A stretch of DNA of 64,000 nucleotides from Undaria pinnatifida. Lineage: Eukaryota > Sar > Phaeophyceae > Laminariales > Alariaceae. Made by a program: the position numbers and the translations under genes. The notes under the pieces are model-generated. The model was not told where the DNA came from. It saw nothing but the letters and a program-made list of their open reading frames with translations, and made no database searches. Positions 13,401 to 25,400 of the stretch are shown piece after piece (within the stretch, counting starts at the first letter, position 1; every line of letters starts with the position of its first letter). The DNA is taken from positions 1,339,862-1,403,861 of the forward strand of contig JABAKD010000024.1 of the NCBI GenBank assembly GCA_012845835.1. Direction: 5' to 3'.

Positions 13401-16400
13401 GCCAGAGCTCTCGTCGTCGGTGGCTCCGACGGCCCCAGATGGTAAAGTACAGCCTCGCCGATGTTCGCGAAGTTTTTCTCCGTATCGACGGCCTGAAAAA
13501 AAGGGTTTCCACAAGTCGGAGGAGGCGCCACGTGAATATAATGGACTGAAAAGACAGCAAAAACAAAATCGGTATCAAAGATCCATACACGGACCGATCC
13601 AAAGATCCATACACGGACCAATCCGGAAAAAATAATATTCCTATCGGCAAATAAGCGCTGAGGATGGCTCATGGGTGGGAGAATACGCCGAGGGAGAAGA
13701 TCCAGGCGGTGGGGCACAGCCAGAGATACAGTGGTGGTCTCCCCGTAGTGCTGGTACGTGCAAGCCAACAATGCCGGCATTGTACCGGACACCGGCACTA
13801 TTGGGTATAGTACCGACTGATACTAGTACATTAATAGCGGATTTCGGTCGTGCCAAGCCATCTCGCCGGCACTATACAGGCAACCGGCACTATTCAATCG
13901 GCACTATACAGGCGACATGCACTACTCAACCTGCCCCATACAAGCACTACTCAACCGGCACTATATAGGGAGAACCCTAACATACACCCGCAACGACACA
14001 CCACAAAAAAACGCGTCTCCTCTCACCGAGTTATCCTCCAATTTCGCCATGAGCTCATGCAGTTTCATCTGCCTCCAAGGGTTTACCCTCGCGCTCCGCT
14101 CCCCTCCCCTCACCCCCCCCCCCCCCACCGCCTCCCCCTGCTCCAACCCCTCCGCCGTCCCCCCCGCCACGGCTACCGCCACCACCCGTCACGTCTCCTG
14201 CCCCCGAGCCCTCCATGCCCCCAGCAACACGCGCTAACGAAGAGTTACTCTGCTGCCGGTGCTGTTGCTGCTGCCGCTGTACATGCTGCTGATGGTGATG
14301 AACCTGCTGGTGTTGTTGCTGCTGCTGCTGAAGCCTTAGCGCTTTCCGTCCAGATTCCCTCTGACTCTCATCCGCGGAAAAGAAAACCCCAAAGGGAGGG
14401 GGATCCATACCGTCAGACGCAATAGAAGCTCCCGAATTATCCTTCCGTCTGTCAGAATCCCCAGCAGCGTCAGCAATAGCCGCCGCGTCCCCGCTCCGAC
14501 CGCGGCGTTCCCCGCGAGATAACGCCCACCCCTCCTCCACAACTCCAGCCTGAGTGCGTGCGCCACCTGCTGCTAATGCTGCAGATGATGCCGCTGCTGC
14601 CGCTGCCGCCGCTTGTGGTGCTGCCGCCGCGCTAACGCTGCGTCCGGCGCGAATCGCTGCGAATAAACAGAATTGTAGGTATGCGCATGAACGGGCGGGG
14701 GATCGTATGAGCGTATTGAACGAGAACGTTGAAATAAACGGTTGGCAGTCTGACGCTGAATACAAGAAGCTCTTGGGCGTCTTGCGGTATACCAGGTATA
14801 TTATAAAAATTATAATAGACTCCAGCTGTGAGATCGAATGTTTTGTCGAAACTCATCTTTGCAAGCTGTGTGATACTCCGATCGCGCGTATTACAGGTTG
14901 TGTGTCCTCATTAAGGATATAGGTCAGCGACTCCTCTTGCAACTACAGTGTATATATTAGGGTCAACAGGGTGATGTTAGGCAGTCTGTGCGCGGAAACT
15001 ATAAAACCCGTTTCTGAGGGGGACAAAATCTGACAGCTGTGGAAGGAAATGCATATATATACCAACCATCGAAATCGTATCGACCTGACTAATTTATTGA
15101 TCAGAAACACGTAGGCCTCCATTCACATTAGGCCTCCACGACTGCTCCTCCTACCGGGCGCTGTATCAGGTGAAACAGACAAAGACGCGGCGCTGCGGCA
15201 GGGCACACCTCACGCTTTCCAAGGCAAAACATCAAGCTTGGCACCGACGCGTGGTACGATAGAGGTCGCAGTTTTCGTCTCAAATGGATTCTGAACGACG
15301 GGGCTCGTTTACTCAAATTCGTCGGGTTTTGATATTTTTTTGCGTGAAACTCGTCGGATTTGATATTTTTTTCAGAAAATTCGTCGGATTTTGATTGTTT
15401 TTTGCGTGATTCATGTTGTATAACAACAAACGGATAATTTTTTTTTGCGTGATTCATGTCATATATACCTAGGCCATGGGAAGTTTTCATCCGCGATAAA
15501 GCAGGTTTAGTTTTTTGTCTCCAAAATCAGTTTTTGGGTTAAGAATGACATGAAGGACATGTCTTATGCTGCTAATGTGAGGAACCTCAGAAACAAAAGT
15601 GATGCAATTCTATTGTGGAACGCATCGACTTCAGAACCTCGAAAGGTCCCACAAGAAAAAAAAAAAGAAAAGAAGGATAAGCTATCGTAAATCGCGGTGA
15701 ATTACACAATATTAGTCTACATAGATGCAAAACGGAGAAAAAAGGTACTGAGTATTAAATAACACGCAAACAGGATGTCACGGAAAACGAAGCAGGGCCG
15801 TTCCTCGGTGGAGGAGGCCGGTCTGTCTACCAGGTGCACAGTTTCCAGCAAGTGCCACCGAAAAAATGCCAGGGCTCTTCACGGATCGGGCCGTGTCAGG
15901 GTGGCCCGACCCGATCCGTCAGATTTTGAAACCTCCTGATCTGACCCGACCCGACCCGACCCGACTCGACCCGGTAATTTTCGACAACCTCCCGATCTGA
16001 CCCGCGGGTCGGGTCGTGGCCCTTGAAAACCCTGAAAAATACCACCCCCACCGTAGAACGCCTCCAAATTTAACCGAGACACTCCCAAAAAACACACACA
16101 CACACAAAACCAAAAAGCCTGCACACCTGGGTCTCCTCCGGTCCCAGGCGTCGCCGAAGCCGGTGTCGGCACCGCCGTAGACGCCGGAGAAGCACTAGAA
16201 ACCCTCAACAAGTGCGCCTGCGCCCCCGACCCCGCATCGCTTCCCCTCGACCCATGTCGAGTGTGATGCCTACCCCCTGCCCGACCCCCACCCCCAACCC
16301 CCCCCACACCACCACCGCCTCTCGCGCCACCGTTAGCCTGACCAACATACCCGACACCCACGCCCACGCCGCCACCGCTACCGTTATAATTTGTGTTTTG

Positions 16401-19400
16401 CTGGCTGGTGTTGCTGTTGCGAGAGCTGGTTCGGAAAGGGTGACGTATGACACTAGAGGCGGTACGGCGCATACGGGAGACTATGCCCCTTCGTCGGGCG
16501 GCCGGGCCGTCCGCTGTCAAGTCCTCGCTAAAGTCGAACTCACTGCACGAGGGGGAGGAAGAACGGGTGGAAGGCGGGGCGTGCGGCGGGGGTGCATGTG
16601 CTGTTATTGCTGCCGGTGTTCTTGTCGTTTTTTGTTGTGCGGGTGACGATACACGTGCGTACAAATCCTGCCCTTCTTGTTTGACAACCCGAGACCGACA
16701 ACTCGCAAACACACACGCAACGCGGGTATCATACGATCCTCCAACCTCCCGTCCTTGACTCCTTCTTTCCTCCATCCCGTTTCGGCAGTCGGTACACTCG
16801 GGGGCAACCACATGACAATAATACAATATCTCCTGTACGGCTTACAATCGACGAGCGCATCTCAATTCACCCCACCTCACCCCACCCCATCCCGCCGCGC
16901 GCCCAGGCTAGAGCTAACGCTAACCATGTGACGCAAGAGCTAACCCTGCCTCACGCCCTCCCTTCCTACCTACCACCATTCCCCTTCCTCCCTCCCACCT
17001 TTCGTCGCTCCAGCCCCCCCCTCCCCCAACCCCTCCCTCCCCGCCTTCGTCTCTACGCTCACCTGCTCCCGAACACGGACCCCGAATCTGCGCGCTCCAT
17101 CGGCAGCACCTCATCGCTCACCGACTGAGACCGTACGTACCCCGCCGTCAGCGACATGGCTCCATCTCGTCCCCTCCCTCGCCCTCCCCCGCCCCCCCCC
17201 CCCGCCCCCGCCTCCACTCCCACTCCCACTCCCACTCCCACTCCCACCTCCACCTCCACCTCCACCTCCACCCCCCCCAGAGACACCGCCAGGAGTACCC
17301 CCGCCCGCGAGGTCCTGAGTAGCTCGCCCGGCTCCGATGGCCGCGGCTCGCCGTCTCAAAATGTTGTCATCATCGTCCTCGAGGGAGGCTGAGCGAGTGA
17401 TTTTCTTGCGCCTTAAGAGGCTCAGCGACCCCCTGGGCAATCCCAGCGCACTACCCGCCTTACTAGCACTACCAGGCGCAGCAGTAACAGCGGGGCCAGT
17501 ACCAACACCAACACCCGCAGCACCAACACCAGACGCCACCCCCGCCACCCCTAGCCCCACCCCACCCCCACCGCTGCCATACGCACCACCAGAGACGTAA
17601 CCACTCCCCCTACCCCCGGCTCCACCCCCACCACTTGTAGGCCTCAAAGACTGGAGGGAGTTCAACCCGCGGTCTCGTTCTCCGGAGGCGTTTTGATCAG
17701 GGGATGTCGAGTCTGAATGGCGAATCGTGTCCATGCTTCGAGCGAACGATACGCCTGCGTCAGCACCAGAGGAAGCCGCGGCGGCGTTGGAATCCGTGCC
17801 TGCGGCCGTATCTCGCCCGGGGGTGGTGGCGGGTTCGGGAGAGCCCTTGCTCCCGCTCGCAAGTTGTATGCTCGAGCCGGACGGGGGAGACGCTCTGTCG
17901 TGGGAGGAACAGAGGCGGGGGGGTGGGGGTAGGGGGTCAGAATCAGGCAGTGAACCAACCAACCAACCAGCAGCTCAACCAACTAACAAAGCCCAAATCA
18001 ACCTAACCCAACCCAATCCCACCCACCCAACCCAGTCAACCAATACACCTAGCCAACGACCCAACCCAACCCAACCCAACCCGAACAGACCTAACCCAAC
18101 CCAAGCCGATCTCACCCAAGCAACCACCAAATTACCTCAAGGAACTAACTGCACCAATAACACTTAGTCAACCACTGACGAGACGATGACTTACAATCAG
18201 CCCATTCGCTGCCCTAGCTATGGCCGCAAGTCACCAAGACCGGCCGCATCCGCCTCTCCCAGCCCCAATAACAGCAGCCACAACATTCCAGTCAGATACA
18301 CAAACGAAGGGCTCGCAAAAACCACTTCAAGGATACAACCGTAGTACATTGAGGGCCTCCTTTTTTTCTTTTTTTTTTCGATTATCACTTTTCAAGCTCA
18401 ACTCGTAACAGGTTGTATGTACCCTCAGCGAGCGTATGAACAAGCCGTGGTCGCAGGTGTCCCCCCTTCTCCCCCCCGGTACATGCCTTCCATTTGATCG
18501 CGCAGAGGGTGTATAGTCCCGGTCGAACAGCGCCTCTTTCCGGCATAGTGCCGGTGAAAATCGCCTGCCACGACTGGAACCCGCTATACTAGTACCAAGT
18601 ACCGGCATTACACCCAATGGTATCCGTGTTCCGGAAACTGGCGGCATAGTTGGCTGGCACACATCGGCGCTATAAGGGGCGCACCACTGTACCTAGCCAA
18701 CTAATGCCCAGTCTTACGCATAGTAGCACGGCACTATAGGGAGGAGAACACCGTACCTAGCCGCCTAAAATACACTCTTACGCACAGTAACGCCTACCAG
18801 GTATATACCTATCATAGCTCGGGACTACCCAGCGATTTACGGCAAGTCAACCCTCTGTCGTAGCCACGACCCCAACTCGCCGCGAGCCAGGTCCAGTAGC
18901 AGCGTACACGCCCCCCCCGGCCCAACAAAACCATGAAAAAAAAAAAGAGATAACCTTCACAACAAGTCAACTAATACCTAGCCGGTGAATTAAAAGTAGT
19001 CCAACAAAACAACTAGTCCGCGACTTACGGCGAGCCAACTCGCAGTCCTAGCTACGACCCCAACCCCCCAAGAGCCCGCCCGAGCACCAGCGTACACCCC
19101 CCGGGTCCGGGCCCACGAAACAAACCGAAACGCCTATCCAACCAACAATTAATCGGTGACGTAGACCTTTTCACCGCTGCCATAATGATCCCACACAAAT
19201 TCCAAATGGCTTGTCCACAAATATTGGTCGCAGTGCTAAAGGGTCAGGTAGTACAACCCACAACGCAAGCTATAGCCCCGACAAACCAACAAGTCCACGA
19301 AAAACCTAGTCCGCCAACCTGCAGTTACTGCCCAAACTCACCGAGAGCCCGCCCCAGTAGCAGCGTACACCCCCCCCGGCCCGCTCACCCCCTTCTTCAA

Positions 19401-22400
19401 GCTTCCGCCGCTTCCAAACGCCCGCCCAGTAGGACTATTACTGGAGCTCAAAGCGTCCGGCTCCCCATCTGACAAGAAGCATGCCGTGGACGGCAAATCC
19501 AGGTCAACCGACGGCCCGGCGGAGAGCGGGCCCGTCGCCATGGAGGAAGCCGCGCTAACTTTTCTCCCCCACGCGTTCTCCCCCTTCTCCCCCTCCCCCT
19601 CCCCCTCCCCTTCCCCCCCCCTCCCTACCGGCTCCCCTTGTGCACTCCTACCGCTCAGCCCCCCGTCATTTTTGGTATTTTTGCCGGAGTTAGCGGCCGC
19701 GAAGGGGGATGACGAAAGGGGATCTTGGCCTGTTGCTTTCGACTTCAAAGGTGGTGGCGCCTGGAAACATGGAAGGGAATGGACGGGTAGGGGAGGGGAG
19801 GAGAGGGGAGGGTTAGGAAGGGTAGGGTAGGGTAGGGTCGGCTCGGGTAGGGTCGGGTCGGGTCGAGCAGGGTCGAGTAGGGTACAGTTGGGAAGGGCAG
19901 CGCAGAGAAAGATAAGGACAAGGTAGGGTAGGGTAGAGTAGGGTAGGGTAGGGTATGGTAGGGTAGGGTAGGGTAGGGTAGGGTAGGGTAGGGTAGGGTA
20001 GGGTAGGGTAGGGTAGGGTAGGGTAGGGTAGGGTAGGGTAGGGTAGGGTAGGGTAGGGTAGGGTAGGGTAGGGTAGGGTAGGTAGGGTAGGGTAGAGTAG
20101 GGTAGGGTAGGGTAGGGTAGGGTAGGGTAGGGTAGGGTAGGGTAGGGTAGGGTAGGGTAGGGTAGGTAGGGTAGGGTAGAGTAGGGTAGGGTAGGGTAGG
20201 GTAGGGTAGAGTAGGGTAGGGTAAGGTGGGGTAGGGAAGAGCGGGGTAGCGATGGAGTGGGATAGTTGGGATAGGGTAGGAACGAAGGCACGCACCGTAG
20301 TGGGGAGACGGGGGAAAAGTGCCTCCTGCGTGACCCCCAACCTGAAATACGAAAAGGGAGGGACCTGGAGAAAAAGTGTCAAGATGTGACATGGGATGGA
20401 ATACAATTAAATAAACAAGCATATCGGGTTCAAACGATTACTACTGCTGTGCCATACCTCTGGAGGACGGCTAGAGCCGTTGGAGAGCGTGGAAGACGAA
20501 GTGAGCGAAGACGACACGGACAACGGCATTCGCTTCACCACCCTGTCCGGCGTCGCCAGCGATCGCGTGCTCCCAGGCGAGAACCGCTTGTTTGGTCGAG
20601 CCCTCCAGTCTGAGAGCGCGCTCCACATCTAGAATTCAAAAGCATCCAACAAAACACGAACGTTTTATGTGGTGGAATCAGGCCATGAACGGCGAAAATC
20701 GAAAGCAGTCGTTGTTGTTGTGCAACATTCAACATGGCAGTCGCAAACGACAGAATGGCCATTGATCATCAATATCCATCAAGGCTGTCACCACCACCAG
20801 CATCGACCACGGTCAGGAATCACCCACCGCCAACTATCCCTAACAAGATGGCCGCCCGGATCCTAGGGGCGGTGGGCTGTTCGCGTTTGCGAGCCAGAAA
20901 GCGCTTCCTGGTCGGATCAAGGTACGGGCGTAGACCTAACCCAACCCAATCCTAAGCCTAAGCCTAAGCCTAAGTCTAAGCCGAAGCCGAAGCCGAAGCC
21001 TAAGCCTAAGCCGAAGCCTAAGCCTAAGCCTGACCCTGACCCCAACCAGGACCCAAAACGGACGAGAAACGCGGCGGCGCCGCTTTTGGAAAAATTATTC
21101 ATTATTCCGATCTGCGGACCACCACATAGCCCTCGGCCAAAGAGAGCGTAAAAAAAATACCCTCCAAGATCTGGGCGGCCACATGTTTAGGTCTTCAATA
21201 CAAGTCACCCATCAGTCCTCAAAATCCTTCATCAACCACCAATCACCAATCACCAACCATCCAAAAAAATGATCCATCAATCATCAATCATCAATCATCA
21301 ATCGCCAAGGACTCGTGTTACGACAGGGGGTGGCGCGTTTCGACCAAAACATTTCTGAAACAACGCGGCTCCTCGACCGAGGTCAATCACCAACAGCCAT
21401 CACCCAATCAATTATCAAACAACCACCACCCATCGCGATGTAACAGCTCACCTCCGACAAGCTGGTGCCGTGCGTGCTGCACCAACTCTCCACCGTCCGC
21501 TCCACGACAACCATCATGGCAAAGCTCAGCACCTGCGCCCAAGCGTCCGCCACGGGCGGCGTCCACATCCCCTCCCCAGCGCAGGACTGTTGTTACACAA
21601 CCGTCGAACCACGGACACCAGAACAGACCCCCACAGCAAATACAGAACGGGGCAAAAGCGCGGGGGAAAGTATAGCCAAGAGTTCACATCATTAATAAAA
21701 AAACGAAGGGAAAAAAAAAAGGCGACGAAGCCACCAAGAAACTAATAATGCAACACATCTCAGCAGGAATCCTTCAGTAAGGCTTTGGCGTGCTATTAAT
21801 AGGGCAACATCACCGCCTTATTGAGGGAAGCCGCCTCATTCACTCCAGGCTATAAGTGATATTCCCCAGCCGCGCCAAGCGATTTTGACCGCCTGAATAC
21901 CGGGAAATCGTGTTACTCAGACCGCCATATATCGGTATACCGCCTTACTCAGACCGCCTTATATCGGGATACCGTCTCACTCAGACTACCTTATATCGGG
22001 ATACCGTCTCACTCAGACCACCTTATATCGGGATACCGTCTCACTCAGACTACCTTCCTGGGGGATCCCCACTGCATCCGCCATATATCGGTATACCGCC
22101 TTGACCGTCTCACTCAGATCGTCTTACTGGGGAACTCCCACTGCATCCGCCATATATCGGTATACCGCCTCACTCAGACCGCCTTATATCGGGATACCGT
22201 CTCACTTAGACCACCTTACTGGGGGATCCCCACTGCATCTGCAATATATCGGTATACCGCCTTACTCAGACCGCCTTGTATCGGGATACCGTCTCACTCA
22301 GACCATGTTACAGGGGAACTCCTACCGTGATAAATTTCCACATCCAATAGAAATAGAGCCATACGTGGTTGATCCTACAAGCCCACCAACCCAGGGACGC

Positions 22401-25400
22401 AATTTATCGAGGCAAACAGAACAAAAAAAGCTCGCGGAAGGGAAAATAACTGCTGTCAAAAAAGCCCGAAAACCTTGTAGACTGCGGTGTCTGACCTTCC
22501 GGGCAAGCAAACAAGACCTCTGCGATAGCCTCGGAGTGCCCCCCCCCCCCTTCACAAATTTCAACCAAGTAGACCCAAAAACCGTGGAGAGTGCTTGTTA
22601 AAAAGAGTTACGGGGATGTCGCTTATTTCGAAGCCAAATCAAAAACAACTGGTCTTGGGCTAGAGAAAGAAAAACCAGCAGCAAACGGATGCTATTATTT
22701 TCCCCCATCCACCGGAGGCTAAAAAGTGGAAAAAAAAAGGCATTAGATACGTACCGTAGTCATATCGACGTACATGGTAGTCGTCCTGTGAAATCCGATA
22801 TGGATCAAAGCACTGACCCTGAAAGAAAATGCTCTCTTACCTCTAGAGCAACCGGCAAGACTTCGGCGATGACCTCGTAGTGCTCTGGCCTCGCCCCCAT
22901 CGCCACGCTGCGGTCCGCAAAGGAGTAAACCGGGGCCAACCCTTGCTTCAGCATGTCCTCCATTTTAACCTGAACCGGCCAAAGCATCATCCATCCCACC
23001 CAACGTAGCAAGGGAGAAAGGCGTCAGCCACAGACGAAGGGGGGCAAGAGAGAGGGCGAGAGGATCGGCGGGGTGAGAAGGACGCCGAAAAAAAACTATC
23101 GTTGCCACGGCAACGCCAAGCGTCGGAGTAACTACACACCGGCCGTAGAGCTTGCAAGAAAAGCAAGCAATCGCATGACAGTTTTGTTTCGAGTTGTCAC
23201 TCGTGTATTTATTGCTTGTTCCTTCTTCCCCCCCCCCCCCCCCCCTAAGCTTTCCCTCCTAATTCCCCCCTCCCTCCCTCCCTTCCTCTCTCCATCTCTC
23301 CCTCCCTCCCCACCCTGTCCTCACCCTTCCTCCCCCTCCCTCTCCCCTCACCCCTCCTCCCTCCCTCTCTCCCCCTCCCCACCCTTGCTCCCTCTCTGAC
23401 GCCTCCCCCCCTGGTTCTTCCCTCCCTCCCCCCGTCCCCCTCGCCCCCCTCCCTCTCTCTCACCATGATGTTGACCAATCCCACGAGGAACTTGGACTGC
23501 CGAATCATATTATCCTCGAACATTAACCGCATGGACGGCTCGTACATGAACAGCCTCGCGAAGAACGTGTCGTACAGGACCACCAGAGGCGTTACCGTGC
23601 CGCTCACGGGGCTCTGCGCAACCAAAAACCAAAACGGATCGAAACGAAACGAAACGAAACGAAACGAAACGAAACGAAACGAAACGAAACGAAACCGAAA
23701 ACGAAACCGAAACCGTCGGTGACGCAGCGCAATCATCGTGCAACAGGAGACAGGAGAATTACGTAGGAGACGCACGCGCGGGGGCGGGGTTACTTCTTTC
23801 GTATCATACAAAAAGTAATGATTCTCATTGTATTATATAAAAATATTTCACAAGATTAATATAAACACGTCAGCTGTGAGTTCCATACACTCAAGGTCGA
23901 TACTCCTTGCAAGCTGCGTGATACACCGGTCGCTTGTATTGTACAGATGCACTATCCTTTGAATACATATGGCTCCTAGCATGCGGATATCGGCAGGGTG
24001 TTATTACTTCCATCCCTTCGCCTATTAGTCCCCCCCATACTTCGGGATATACGAATACCCTCTACCGGTATATCCGAATACCCTCTACACGCATTCTACG
24101 GAAAAGGTGACCCAGTGCTTTTTTTTCCCCCGCAAGGTTCTTGGCCTTGATAAAATAAAATACTCTCAACGCCCCATCCAAACAACGCTTTGAAGAAAAA
24201 AAGAGAAGGGCTCTCTCGATGAAACAATCCCAGGGCATAACGGGCATACATACGCCTGTAAATACGAGTATATCTCATAAAAATAAAAATACACCCCAGC
24301 TGTGAAATCGAAGATTTTGTCGTAAACTCATCTTTGCGAGCTGTGTGTGATACTCCGATCGCGCGTATTACGGGTTGTGTGTCCTCATTAAGGACATATA
24401 GGTCGGCGACTCCCCTTGAAACTGCAGTGCAGCTTGTACCAGGGTCAACAGGGGTGATGTTGTCAGTCTGTGCGCGGACACTATAAAACCCGTTTTTGAG
24501 GGGGGGAAGATCTGACAGCTGTGGAAAGAAATGCAAGTACGAGTACATCGTATATATATACGATTTTGGGTAACCCCTTTAAAGCCCCCGAACCCCTCCC
24601 TATACTAAATCCAAGTAATTTTGTCCCCAAAACGGGTTTCCAGCTGTAAAGGGGTAGGAGATCCTTCATTCAGAAACCATTTTCGCCAAAAAAAAGGTAC
24701 ACCTTAATACCTCTACCGTAGCATGCGTCTTTATTCCTTTATAGTGCCGGTGTAGTGGTTCCTGTTTAGTGTCGGTGTAGTGGTTCCTGTACAGTCGTCC
24801 CCGCTTTAAAGACACTCTTCTTAAGGAAACCCCCCGCTATAAAGACACATTTTTTTCCGAGAACATGGTGCCCCGCAGATGTACAATAATAAGGGGGGGG
24901 TACCTTTTCCACTTTGCGGCCCCCCCCAATTTTTTTTTGCTGGGGCAGCACACTGCTGTATAACATCGACAGCGGTCTGCTGCAGCCCGCACTACCGCGT
25001 GTGGGTATGGAGAGATTCCTCCCATCTGCTGGCGGGTCGTCAGCTGCCGGCTTGAAGCCATGTGGCGAACCCACGTGCCAGTCAAAGTCTCAACTCGTGT
25101 CAGGCAGTCAAAGTTTGGGATTTTTGCCTTTCTCGTGGAGTTAAATTTTGGTATTTTTGTTTTGTGTTTTTGCCTCGTGTTGACCTTTGGGGAAGAACGG
25201 TGTCCTCTTTTCGGTGTATTTGCCCGATTTTTTTGTATGTTGTGGTCTGCGCTACCGACCGTTTCCTAGCGTCCTTCTAAGGGGTCGACTGGGTTTGTTT
25301 GGTCCCTATGTGGCAGGTAACTTGCGTGTATCGTATCAGAGCTAGTTCCAACGAACTGATGTGTCTCAGGTGTGTTCGCGATATCTCGGGCATGATGTTC

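Noticed and set aside
19745-20422. Pro-Tyr-Pro-Thr-Leu frames of about 200-225 residues
   Set aside because: Translation of the GGGTA array; only the part at 19342-19760 in one frame is supported as an exon.
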